The notes beneath the pieces were generated by a model. It made no database searches and was not told the DNA's origin. It worked only from the letters and a program-made list of their open reading frames with translations. A DNA stretch of 64,000 nt from Aphanothece sacrum FPU1 (GTDB taxonomy: Bacteria > Cyanobacteriota > Cyanobacteriia > Cyanobacteriales > Microcystaceae). This document shows, piece after piece, positions 46,357 through 54,116 of the stretch. Numbering within the stretch: position 1 is the stretch's first letter; each line of letters begins with the position of its first letter. The DNA is taken from the NCBI RefSeq assembly GCF_003864295.1, contig NZ_BDQK01000013.1, positions 434,001-498,000 of the forward strand. Reading direction: 5' to 3'. A program made the translations under genes and the position numbers.

Positions 46357-47976
46357 TCACTCCATCACTCCATCACTATCATCATCAACTTGCTGACCAA
46401 ATTTAAGAGTACCCCAAGTTAGTTGTTTAGGTTGGGGGTTTTCTTCATGGTTTAATGTCTCTTTAAGTGCGTGTTTAACTTGAGTAATGTCTCCTTCTTC
46501 GACGGCATTTTTTAGGTTACGTTTTAGGTGTGCATTTTCAATAGCATCATCTTTGGAACGGGAACTACTATCAAAACATTTTTGCAGTTCTCCATAGATA
46601 CCAATACGACGAGATTTTGTATAAAATTGTCGTTCTGTGTCCAGTAATTTAGTCATTAATTCTAAGTGCATGGTATCTTCTTCACATAACTCTGATAAGA
46701 TGTCCCATTCATCACTTCCTAATAAATTGTTGCTAACTCCTGGACGAATATCCTCAAAAGGTTCTCCGGTGACTTCTTCATAAATGCGGGGTAAACTATC
46801 ATCAAATTCGTGTTTTTCTTCTAACCATATCCGACGTATTTCGCTTAATTCTTCTTGGGTAATGAGGGTGATGTCTTTCATGTCTTCTGGTGCAGTTTGA
46901 CGAACTTTCACTTGTGCTTCTAATACTCCTTTTAACCAATATTCTCGCCAATATTTTGTATAGGGGCCAGGAATTGGAGCAATTTCAGTTTGTTCATCCG
47001 CGTTACGTTCAAAAAGTTCTACTTTTCCATAAATCCGTCGAAAGTCTCTTTTCTCTCGATCATTTTGAATATCTAATTCTTGACGAAAATCCATTAATGG
47101 TTGTAACCATTCTTTTTCTTCATCATTTCTGATCATTGCAGCTAAAGATTTATCACTATCCACTAAGGTACAAACCCAACAACCAAAACGAGAACTACCA
47201 CAACTAGGTGTAGAAGTATCCACCACTAATGGACATTCATTATCAGCAGTTGCTCCTCGATACAAAGTAAATAAATCCTTATTATCTCCCCCCCAAGGAT
47301 TTGACCACTGCATTAAATACATCCAAACTTCATCAGTTCTCCAATCTTCTATAGGACTATAAACTAAAGAATTGGGTAGACTTGCATTAGGACTTAAGCG
47401 ATCGCGTACTCGCTTTTTTTCTAGTTCTTTCATTACTTTTGCTCGTCTAGAACTTTCGGACTTACGAGTTCCAAGAACAAGAATTGTCTCACCACAAGTT
47501 CGTATAACATCACGAATAAATTGATTGGAAGCATTTATTTTTAATCTACCAGTACACCAACGAAATTTAAGTCGAGGTGCTGGATATCCTTTACCAATTA
47601 AACCGGCCCAATATCTATCTTTGGTTTCTGGGTATAATAAATGAGGTTCAAAAGGCATATTTTTCTCTTTTGCGGCCGTTTCCAGTTTTTTCATACATTG
47701 ACGTACCCAAGCAGAAACAATAGGATTCTCGACTAAGGTATCGGTCGTAATGACATGAATGGTTTTGTGACGCTTTTCGGGACTCAGTGCAGCAATCGCA
47801 CTCCATACTAACTGCAACACTGCTGAACTGTCTTTTCCCCAAGACACACCAATAATCCAAGGAATATCATCAAGACAATAGAGATCCTGAATTTCCTGAG
47901 TCAGCATTTGAATGTCTTCAACTAACTCAGTAACGGTACGAGGGGGAAAAAGCGAGGTTTGGGTTGCTGTCATCAT
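46357..47976 (-). CDS. dndC: DNA phosphorothioation sulfurtransferase DndC
   Basis: A 539-aa protein of the PAPS reductase/ATP-pyrophosphatase group that activates DNA and passes sulphur to it. The PP-loop-type motif is VSWGKDSSAVLQLV (44-57, SGGKDS-like with Trp for Gly). Cysteines for a 4Fe-4S cluster lie in FRWCTGRLKI and in CPLVVDTSTPSCGSSRFGCW plus VC. ESSRRAKVMKELEKKRVRDR follows the conserved TRKSES segment. The last codons fall in a GATGATAGTGATGGAGTG-like repeat that extends past the stop. The frame is intact. No dndA is found; an IscS/SufS enzyme elsewhere could provide sulphur. Confidence 0.93.
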   Translation of the reverse strand: MMTATQTSLFPPRTVTELVEDIQMLTQEIQDLYCLDDIPWIIGVSWGKDSSAVLQLVWSAIAALSPEKRHKTIHVITTDTLVENPIVSAWVRQCMKKLETAAKEKNMPFEPHLLYPETKDRYWAGLIGKGYPAPRLKFRWCTGRLKINASNQFIRDVIRTCGETILVLGTRKSESSRRAKVMKELEKKRVRDRLSPNASLPNSLVYSPIEDWRTDEVWMYLMQWSNPWGGDNKDLFTLYRGATADNECPLVVDTSTPSCGSSRFGCWVCTLVDSDKSLAAMIRNDEEKEWLQPLMDFRQELDIQNDREKRDFRRIYGKVELFERNADEQTEIAPIPGPYTKYWREYWLKGVLEAQVKVRQTAPEDMKDITLITQEELSEIRRIWLEEKHEFDDSLPRIYEEVTGEPFEDIRPGVSNNLLGSDEWDILSELCEEDTMHLELMTKLLDTERQFYTKSRRIGIYGELQKCFDSSSRSKDDAIENAHLKRNLKNAVEEGDITQVKHALKETLNHEENPQPKQLTWGTLKFGQQVDDDSDGVME

Positions 47977-48023
47977 ATCAGTGAATCAGGTTCACTCTTA
48001 AGGATACTATCGCTTAATCAAAA

Positions 48024-48422
48024 ATGACAAAAGAAGATAATTTACAGGAACTAATTAGCGAACTTCAATCAGCAGGAATTAAGCACAATCCTAAAGAAAT
48101 CATTAAAGCTATTCGACTATCTGACGGTAAAATAATTTTTTTAGAGCAAGGAAATCGTAAATCAGGGTTACAACATATTTTAGAGAGACATGGGGTTGAT
48201 TTTATGAATCGGGGAATTGCTTATCATAGAATTGCTGAAGTCATTATCAAGGCTATTATAGAAGGAGAGATTATCGGGAAACAAGGAGAAACGCGAAATA
48301 TCTATCAATTTGTCTTTGATGGAACAGTACAACATATCTCTATTGATATTGGAACTAATGGATATATTGTCGGTGCTAATCCCACTCCAAGAAAATTAAT
48401 GAGTCTTTTAAGACAAGAGTAA
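48024..48422 (+). CDS. BECR/EndoU-like RNase toxin-like protein
   Basis: A 132-aa protein with the motif SGLQHILERHGVDFMNRGI (about 46-64), a G-L-x-H-I-x-x-R-H form seen in phage and polymorphic-toxin nucleases of the barnase/EndoU/colicin/RelE (BECR) group. The ending GYIVGANPTPRKLMSLLRQE also fits. The assignment is from pattern only. The second gene starts 5 bp after its stop and would be its immunity or antitoxin partner. The pair is on the plus strand, wedged between dndC and the dndB remnant. Confidence 0.6.
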   Translation: MTKEDNLQELISELQSAGIKHNPKEIIKAIRLSDGKIIFLEQGNRKSGLQHILERHGVDFMNRGIAYHRIAEVIIKAIIEGEIIGKQGETRNIYQFVFDGTVQHISIDIGTNGYIVGANPTPRKLMSLLRQE

Positions 48423-48427
48423 TCAAG

Positions 48428-48772
48428 ATGACAAAGAAAATTAAATTAATGGCCGATTATAATTATTATCCACTTTGGGATATGGAAGATCCTGATAATA
48501 TTGATCCTAATGAATTACCTTTGACACAGGAAACTAAAAAACGCTTGTTGCAGTGGTCAAAAACTTATGATCAGATTTTGAGTCTAGATGATCCTTCATC
48601 GTCTGATTTTGCTAATGAGATAGAAGCTAAAGTCTTTGAATCAGAAGGAATTCAGTTGTGGAAACAATTACAACAAGAACTTAAACCAGAGTACGAAGTT
48701 TTCTATTTTAGTGAAGAACGGGGAAAACTTTTAAGTCCAATTCTTCTATATTCATCTATCCGCATTAATTAA
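48428..48772 (+). CDS. Hypothetical partner (immunity/antitoxin candidate) of the RNase-like gene
   Basis: A 114-aa acidic soluble protein: MTKKIKLMADYNYYPLWDME, then DPDNIDPNELPLTQETKKRL and GIQLWKQLQQELKPEYEVFY. The pattern is that of a conserved cyanobacterial protein of unknown function (x-MADYxxxPLWDxxxPxNIDPxxLPLS). Its pairing and order behind the toxin-like gene suggest it neutralises that protein; this is inference. The stop at 48772 lies 3 bp before a transposon-end-like repeat. Confidence 0.6.
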   Translation: MTKKIKLMADYNYYPLWDMEDPDNIDPNELPLTQETKKRLLQWSKTYDQILSLDDPSSSDFANEIEAKVFESEGIQLWKQLQQELKPEYEVFYFSEERGKLLSPILLYSSIRIN

Positions 48773-48775
48773 GAA

Positions 48776-48866
48776 TGTCAAGTAGCAGTGTAAAAATTAA
48801 ATTCGCAGTGCAAAAATGGACTGCAAGATAAACCATCAGTGTAAAAATTAACTCCAAAGTCAAGTA
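48776..48866. repeat. Transposon-end-like repeats beside dndB
   Basis: CAGTGTAAAAATTAA occurs twice (in 48785-48800 and 48836-48851), with a weaker copy CAGTGCAAAAATGG in 48805-48819. An 8-nt direct repeat GTCAAGTA frames the block (48777-48784 and 48859-48866). The first copy follows a TGT. Such spaced repeats near a TGT end are typical of TnsB-bound ends of Tn7-like transposons, but no transposase is in the window. Confidence 0.55.
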
Positions 48867-48872
48867 AAACAA

Positions 48873-49406
48873 CTATTTGCCAATTTCTCGATGATCATAA
48901 AGAAGGGTTAAGGTAGAAGAAAGACGAACCCCCCAACGATTGAGGTCACAAAAAATCTGTTGCGATCGCTCTAATCGGGTATTAATATATAAAATCAGAG
49001 GAATAGTTTCATGACGTAATTGAGGATTTTTTCTGAGTGCCATTTCTAAAGCTAAACGTCGATGTAAACCGTCATGAATCATTAAATTCCCGTCCATAGG
49101 AATACGCAACCGTCCTAACTTACGTTCTTCGGCCACCTCACCCAAAGGTTTAAAGGTAGTATCAGCATCAATAGTAGCGGTAATGGCACTAAAAACATAA
49201 TCTTGAGGATTATCTACAATATAATTAGTCATTTTCGGAAGACGACCCTTATTTATCTGTCGTTGGGTTCGTTTTTCGGGGTCAATATTTTGAATGGGTA
49301 AGGGAAACAACTTAGGAAGAATACCCAAAGGACACATCGATACATAATATTCCTGTTCTGCCTGAATACCGCGAATCACAGGTAAAACGTACTCAAACCC
49401 TGTCAT
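48873..49406 (-). pseudogene. dndB: Truncated DndB (phosphorothioation regulator)
   Basis: A 177-aa frame that begins like DndB (MTGFEYVLPVIRGIQAEQEY and YYVSMCPLGILPKLFPL). It carries the domain centre IPMDGNLMIHDGLHRRLALE and then IFCDLNRWGVRLSSTLTLLY, DHREIGK and a stop. The usual DndB is about twice as long. The signature DGQHR reads DGLHR here, a Gln-to-Leu change. The stop falls where repeats (48776-48866) begin, so the 3' half was probably lost through that insertion. DndB normally represses dnd and regulates modification. Confidence 0.82.
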
Positions 49407-49582
49407 AAGTCCTATCTCAATTTTTCACTAGGGCTATTATGACATAAAACCTTCTTGCAGTTTTTAAAAACATATGTTGACTTTTATATTTCTCTTAGGT
49501 ACTTTAAGAATTGATGTTTAAGGGGTTATGGAGTGATGGGGTGATGAGGTGAAAAAAAGAGTATGAGGGATAAAATAGGATA

Positions 49583-50416
49583 ATGTACGATAACGTCTGT
49601 AAATTTCTCGCAGAAAGCTTTAGTGAAGATTTTGCCCGTTGGTTATTAGGAAAACCTCTGACTTTAACCAATTTAAGTCCTTCAGAATTATCCTTAGAAC
49701 CCATTCGGGCCGATGCACTAATTTTGTTAGAATCATCTGAGATAGTCCTACATTTAGAATTTCAGACGGGAACTGACCCTAACATGGCCTTTCGGATGCT
49801 AGATTATCGGGTGAGGGTTTATCGTCGTTTTCCTCATAAACAGATGCGTCAAATTGTGATTTACTTGAAACCTAGCGCGTCTGAATTAGTTCAACAACAA
49901 ACATTTATAATTCCAGGAACTCGTCATGAATTTGAGGTAATTAGATTATGGGAAATTCCCACCCAACAACTGTTAACATCATCAGGACTATGGCCTTTAG
50001 CAGTATTAAGTCAAACGGAAAATCGAGTCAAGGTATTAGAAGATATAGGCAAAAAAATAGAAACTCTAGATAACAGAAGACAAAAAAGTAATGTAGCAGC
50101 ATCCACCGCGATTTTAGCGGGTTTATTATTAGAAGAACAGGTAATCAAACAAATTTTGAGGGAAGAAATCATGAGAGAATCAGTGATTTATCAACAAATT
50201 GAAGCAGAAGGTATTCGTAAGGGTAAAGCGCAAGGAAGACAAGAAGAAGGAGTTTCCTTAATTATACGTCTTCTTAAACGTCGTATTGGGGAGGTTTCAT
50301 CTGTATTAGAAAGCCAAATTCGTAGTTTATCCATTGAACAATTGGAAGAATTAGGAGAAGCTTTACTGGACTTTAAAAGTCAAGAAGATTTAATGAATTG
50401 GTTGACTAACAAATAA
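49583..50416 (+). CDS. Rpn-like PD-(D/E)XK nuclease/transposase with DUF4351-type tail
   Basis: A 277-aa protein of the Rpn/YhgA-like family (recombination-promoting nuclease). MYDNVCKFLAESFSEDFARW starts it. The nuclease core has EPIRADALILLESSEIVLHL then EFQTGTDPNMAFRMLDYRVR (Asp ... Glu-x-Gln). The tail (about 215-277, GKAQGRQEEGVSLIIRLLKR then RRIGEVSSVLESQIRSLSIE) is a DUF4351-type C-terminus. It is divergent from dndB over 176 bp and 17 bp before the DGQHR gene. Confidence 0.82.
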   Translation: MYDNVCKFLAESFSEDFARWLLGKPLTLTNLSPSELSLEPIRADALILLESSEIVLHLEFQTGTDPNMAFRMLDYRVRVYRRFPHKQMRQIVIYLKPSASELVQQQTFIIPGTRHEFEVIRLWEIPTQQLLTSSGLWPLAVLSQTENRVKVLEDIGKKIETLDNRRQKSNVAASTAILAGLLLEEQVIKQILREEIMRESVIYQQIEAEGIRKGKAQGRQEEGVSLIIRLLKRRIGEVSSVLESQIRSLSIEQLEELGEALLDFKSQEDLMNWLTNK

Positions 50417-50433
50417 ATCAATAACTATCAATT

Positions 50434-52038
50434 ATGGAGCAGGATATCACTCATCAAATATTACAGCAAGAAACAGAAGAAAAACAGGCCCTTGCTTTAC
50501 TTTTAGACCGTCATCTGTCCCGTCAAGATCAAATTATCGTACAAAAAACCCAGATGGGAACAACCCAAGGATATATTGCTTCCGTTTCCTTGGAATGGTT
50601 GGCCAGTCGTGTTCGTTTTGCCTCCCAATTACCTCTATTTCAGCAAAAATATGACCCAATTACTGATAATATTATCCGTGATGCTGAAACCGTTGAAGAA
50701 TTACAACAACGTCCTTTAGACTGGTCGCGTCAGTCCCATTTGGCCCAATATTTAGGGGTGGTTAATAATCATAAATTTCCCCCTATTCTAGTGGTAATTA
50801 GTAGTGAATGGGTCAATAATCCTAATGCAACAGAATGGGGCAGTGATCGCCGTGCCTTAGTCAGTGTAGACGATTTTACCCCCTTAGATGGACAAAACAC
50901 ATTAGGACTACTAAATATTAACTCAGAATTCTCAATTTTTGCTCTAGATGGACAACATCGATTGATGGGAATACAAGGGTTAATGGAATTATTAAAAACA
51001 GGACGTTTAGAGGTTTATAATAAATATAAAAAGCCTACAGGAAACACTATTACAACACAAGATCTCATCGAAGAATATAATCTAAATTCCCCTGATTTGC
51101 AAAAGTTATCCCAAGAAAAGATCGGAATTGAAATTATTCCCGCAGTAGTCATTGGAGAAACGTATGAAGAAGCAAGAAGACGAGTCAGATCTATTTTTGT
51201 TCATGTCAACCGCATGGCCATTTCTTTAAGTAAAGGTCAGTTAGTTTTATTAAATGAAGATGATGGGTTTGCTATTATTTCTCGACGACTTGCTATTACT
51301 CATCCATTGTTAAAAGATAGTGATGAAAATGATGGGAACCCAAGAGTTAATTGGGATAGTGCTACTATTTCTAGTAAAGCAACGGTTCTAACTACTTTAC
51401 AAGCATTACAAGATATGGCAGAAGGTTATTTAGGAGATAAATTTATTCACTGGAAAAATAAAGATAAAAAGAATTTAATTGCTTTACGTCCTGATGATGA
51501 AGAATTAGAAGAAGGGTTAGACGCTTTACAAGAAGTTTTTGATTATTTAGCAGAGTTACCCAGTTATAAACGATTAGAAAAAGGAGTAAAAACCTTTGAA
51601 TTAAGACGATTTAGTCATGAACAAGGGGGAGGAGAAGCTAATATGTTATTTCGTCCCGTCGGACAAATTGCTTTAATGCAAGGGTTAGGATTTTTAGTAT
51701 TTCGCAGAGAATTAGATTTAAAAATAATCTTTAAAAAGTTAAATCAATTTGATGCTAATGGGGGTTTTAGTGGTATAGAAAATTCTAACTCTCTTTGGTA
51801 TGGTATCCTGTATGACCCCATGAAAAAACGGATACAAGTTTCAGGAAGAAAATTAGCAACTCGTTTATTAATTTATATTTTAGGAGGGGTTGATAATGAA
51901 TTAGAAATAGCTGAAATTCGTAAAGCATTAGCAGAAGCAAGAACTATTAAAGATGCAGCTACAAATGAAGAAAAAACTATCGACTTTCATGGTAAATTTG
52001 TTAAACCTAGACAAGTGGGATTACCTGATATGTTATAA
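50434..52038 (+). CDS. Large DGQHR-domain protein (DndB-related)
   Basis: A 534-aa protein with an intact DGQHR motif in FSIFALDGQHRLMGIQGLME (about 168-187). Further family features are IFVHVNRMAISLSKGQLVLL (about 255-275) and ATISSKATVLTTLQALQDMA. It is much longer than DndB and has an additional C-terminal helical region. It could replace the broken dndB as regulator of the dnd genes, or act in a separate DGQHR system; the link is from position only. It is co-transcribed with the Rpn-like gene. Confidence 0.78.
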   Translation: MEQDITHQILQQETEEKQALALLLDRHLSRQDQIIVQKTQMGTTQGYIASVSLEWLASRVRFASQLPLFQQKYDPITDNIIRDAETVEELQQRPLDWSRQSHLAQYLGVVNNHKFPPILVVISSEWVNNPNATEWGSDRRALVSVDDFTPLDGQNTLGLLNINSEFSIFALDGQHRLMGIQGLMELLKTGRLEVYNKYKKPTGNTITTQDLIEEYNLNSPDLQKLSQEKIGIEIIPAVVIGETYEEARRRVRSIFVHVNRMAISLSKGQLVLLNEDDGFAIISRRLAITHPLLKDSDENDGNPRVNWDSATISSKATVLTTLQALQDMAEGYLGDKFIHWKNKDKKNLIALRPDDEELEEGLDALQEVFDYLAELPSYKRLEKGVKTFELRRFSHEQGGGEANMLFRPVGQIALMQGLGFLVFRRELDLKIIFKKLNQFDANGGFSGIENSNSLWYGILYDPMKKRIQVSGRKLATRLLIYILGGVDNELEIAEIRKALAEARTIKDAATNEEKTIDFHGKFVKPRQVGLPDML

Positions 52039-52257
52039 TAATTTATAGACGAAGGACGGTAGGGGTGGAAAACTGCATGAGTTCAAACCCCCGACACTCC
52101 CACACTTGATGTCCCTCGCTATCGGTTAATAACATGGAACTTGAGATAATCCAAACAAATAAAGAATTATTATAAATATCTAAAGTTTTGAGGAAAAGTG
52201 CATTTTGTATGGTAATAATAAAAATGCTCCTTTAAAATTGTATAGAAAGTTACCATT

Positions 52258-52893
52258 ATGACTCTTCAATTAGGTGATATCGTCCCTGATTTTACCCAAG
52301 AATCTAGTCAAGGAACCATTTCATTTCATGAATGGTCTGGAGATAGCTGGGTTGTCTTATTTTCTCACCCTGCTGATTATACTCCCGTTTGCACCACCGA
52401 ATTAGGGGCCGTTGCTAGTCTCAAGTCAGAATTTGACAAACGGGGCGTAAAAGTTTTAGCCTTAAGTGTAGATAGTGCGGAGTCTCACAAAGGTTGGATT
52501 AGCGATATTAACGAAACCCAAAATACCACCGTTAATTATCCTATTTTAGCTGATGGCGATCGCAAAGTATCAGATTTATATGGGATGATTCATCCTAATT
52601 CTCTGAATAATCTAACAGTCCGTTCTGTCTTTGTTATTGATCCTAACAAAAAACTGCGTCTAACTATTACCTATCCTGCTAGTACAGGACGTAATTTTGA
52701 TGAAATTTTGCGGGTTATTGACTCTTTACAATTAACCGATAATTATCAAGTTGCGACTCCTGTTAATTGGAAAGATGGAGATGATTGCGTTGTTGTTCCT
52801 TCTATTCCTACAGAAGAAGCGAAGAAAAAATTCCCTAAAGGTGTTAAAGAAGTTAAACCCTATTTACGGATGACTCCTCAACCCAATAAGTAA
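52258..52893 (+). CDS. 1-Cys peroxiredoxin (Prx6 type)
   Basis: A 211-aa peroxidase that removes hydrogen and alkyl peroxides. The active-site block is FSHPADYTPVCTTELGAVAS with peroxidatic Cys45 and Thr42. The long C-terminal arm (about 160-211, including FPKGVKEVKPYLRMTPQPNK) is that of 1-Cys Prx. SVDSAESHKGWISDI also matches. The start at the ATG 52258 is standard. Confidence 0.93.
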   Translation: MTLQLGDIVPDFTQESSQGTISFHEWSGDSWVVLFSHPADYTPVCTTELGAVASLKSEFDKRGVKVLALSVDSAESHKGWISDINETQNTTVNYPILADGDRKVSDLYGMIHPNSLNNLTVRSVFVIDPNKKLRLTITYPASTGRNFDEILRVIDSLQLTDNYQVATPVNWKDGDDCVVVPSIPTEEAKKKFPKGVKEVKPYLRMTPQPNK

Positions 52894-52905
52894 TATATCT
52901 CTGAT

Positions 52906-53327
52906 TTGACACTCCCGCGCCGTAGAACGGCGGGGATTCTTGAGCTAATCACTGCCCTTTCAAATTTCTTCTACTTAGGTCTGACACGATTATGTCTGAA
53001 CCGAGCTTACTAGAATATCACTTGCTATCTAGACACCCTTTTTGTGGTTCACTCTCCAAGCGTTTTCCTATTTCAAGGAAGATTCGGGTATGCCCTACCC
53101 TATCTGTCTTACGACAAAAGCTTTTTCGTTTTCATTCACCGTTGTTTATCGGCTACTGCGCTATGTTTTACGAGGTTTTCGCTACCCTACTTTTTTGTCT
53201 CTTATGCAGACTTTTGAGTTCAAGGGTTCAAACTCAATTGAGTTGTATTACTACCACCCACTCAGGGGATTCAAACCAATTACAGTTTAACATAAAGCCG
53301 TCCTAAAAGGGACGGGGCTTTAAACCC
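52906..53327 (-). mobile_element. IS200/IS605-type remnant, omega-RNA-like sequence without tnpB
   Basis: A non-coding block of about 420 bp. On the minus strand it begins with the hairpin AAGCCCCGTCCCTTTTAGGA (plus CGGCTTTA) and ends with a second hairpin GAATCCCCGCCGTTCTACGG (plus CGCGGGAGTGTCA). The inner minus-strand sequence (CAGTAGCCGATAAACAACGG, GGTGTCTAGATAGCAAG, CAGACCTAAGTAGAAGAAA, TTAGCTCAAGAATCCCC) strongly recalls the 3' guide-RNA (omega-RNA) region of cyanobacterial tnpB elements. No tnpB frame is left. Small frames within it are not genes. The identification is by pattern recall. Confidence 0.6.
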
Positions 53328-53429
53328 AATTTTCCGGTAAATAGTCAAGGTAGGGGTTAACCACAGGCAAGATGCCTGTACCACATTGACACCTACATCA
53401 AATTTTGCTATTATTTAAACAATATAAAA

Positions 53430-54039
53430 ATGAAAATTCTTGATCCTAATCAATCTTATACTTTTAGTAAAATCTTTGAATTAAAGGCAGAAATTGATGA
53501 ATTAGTTGCTGATTTTGGCTATACTTTCTCTCGAAAAAAGCTTAATTTACCTCAATATCAAGGCAACTTAGATCGACTAGAACAATTATGCGATCGCATA
53601 ACAGAAATCTTACCTAATGTCAGTTTAAGTACACCAAACAGCTAGACGAGAAATTCTCATTTCACCCGTAATCACTGAATTAGTACATTATACTAATGCT
53701 CAACTGAGAATTGAATATTCACTTAAAGTTTCTGAACAGTTACAAGGATATTTAGATTACTTTCTTTATAATCATAATCAGTTAATTATTATTGAAGCAA
53801 AAAAAGGTGATTTAGAGTACGGATTTAATCAACTTGCTGTCCAATTAATTGCTTTAGATAAATGGAAAAATGATGAGCAAAAAGCTACATTATTAGGTGC
53901 TATTACCATTGGCAATATTTGGCAGTTTGCTGAGTTAAATAGTTCTCAAAAACATATTAATCAAGGGTTAGAAAGTTATCGAGTTCCTGAAGATTTAGAA
54001 CCCTTAATGAGAATACTTGTTCAAGCTTTAATTGGTTAA
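53430..54039 (+). pseudogene. PD-(D/E)XK nuclease-like gene with a frameshift
   Basis: The first 71 codons (MKILDPNQSYTFSKIFELKA ... ITEILPNVSLSTPNS) end at 53645. Directly after, another frame continues without a break: ARREILISPVITELVHYTNA, then YFLYNHNQLIIIEAKKGDLE, ending in LEPLMRILVQALIG at 54039. Joined, they make a protein of about 200 aa with an LDYFL ... IIIEAKKGD core (Asp ... Glu-x-Lys), as in restriction-type nucleases. A one- or two-base indel near 53640 explains the break. It could also be a sequencing error. Confidence 0.7.
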
Positions 54040-54116
54040 ATTTATTATTAATTGGACACAGTGTTGTTAATTATTGCTCAATCATTGATAATAAATAATG
54101 AACAATTGACAATGCT

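Noticed and set aside
52992-53306. Overlapping open frames of 82 and 104 codons
   Set aside because: They lack family resemblance and lie within the structured IS200/IS605-like remnant; coding is unlikely.
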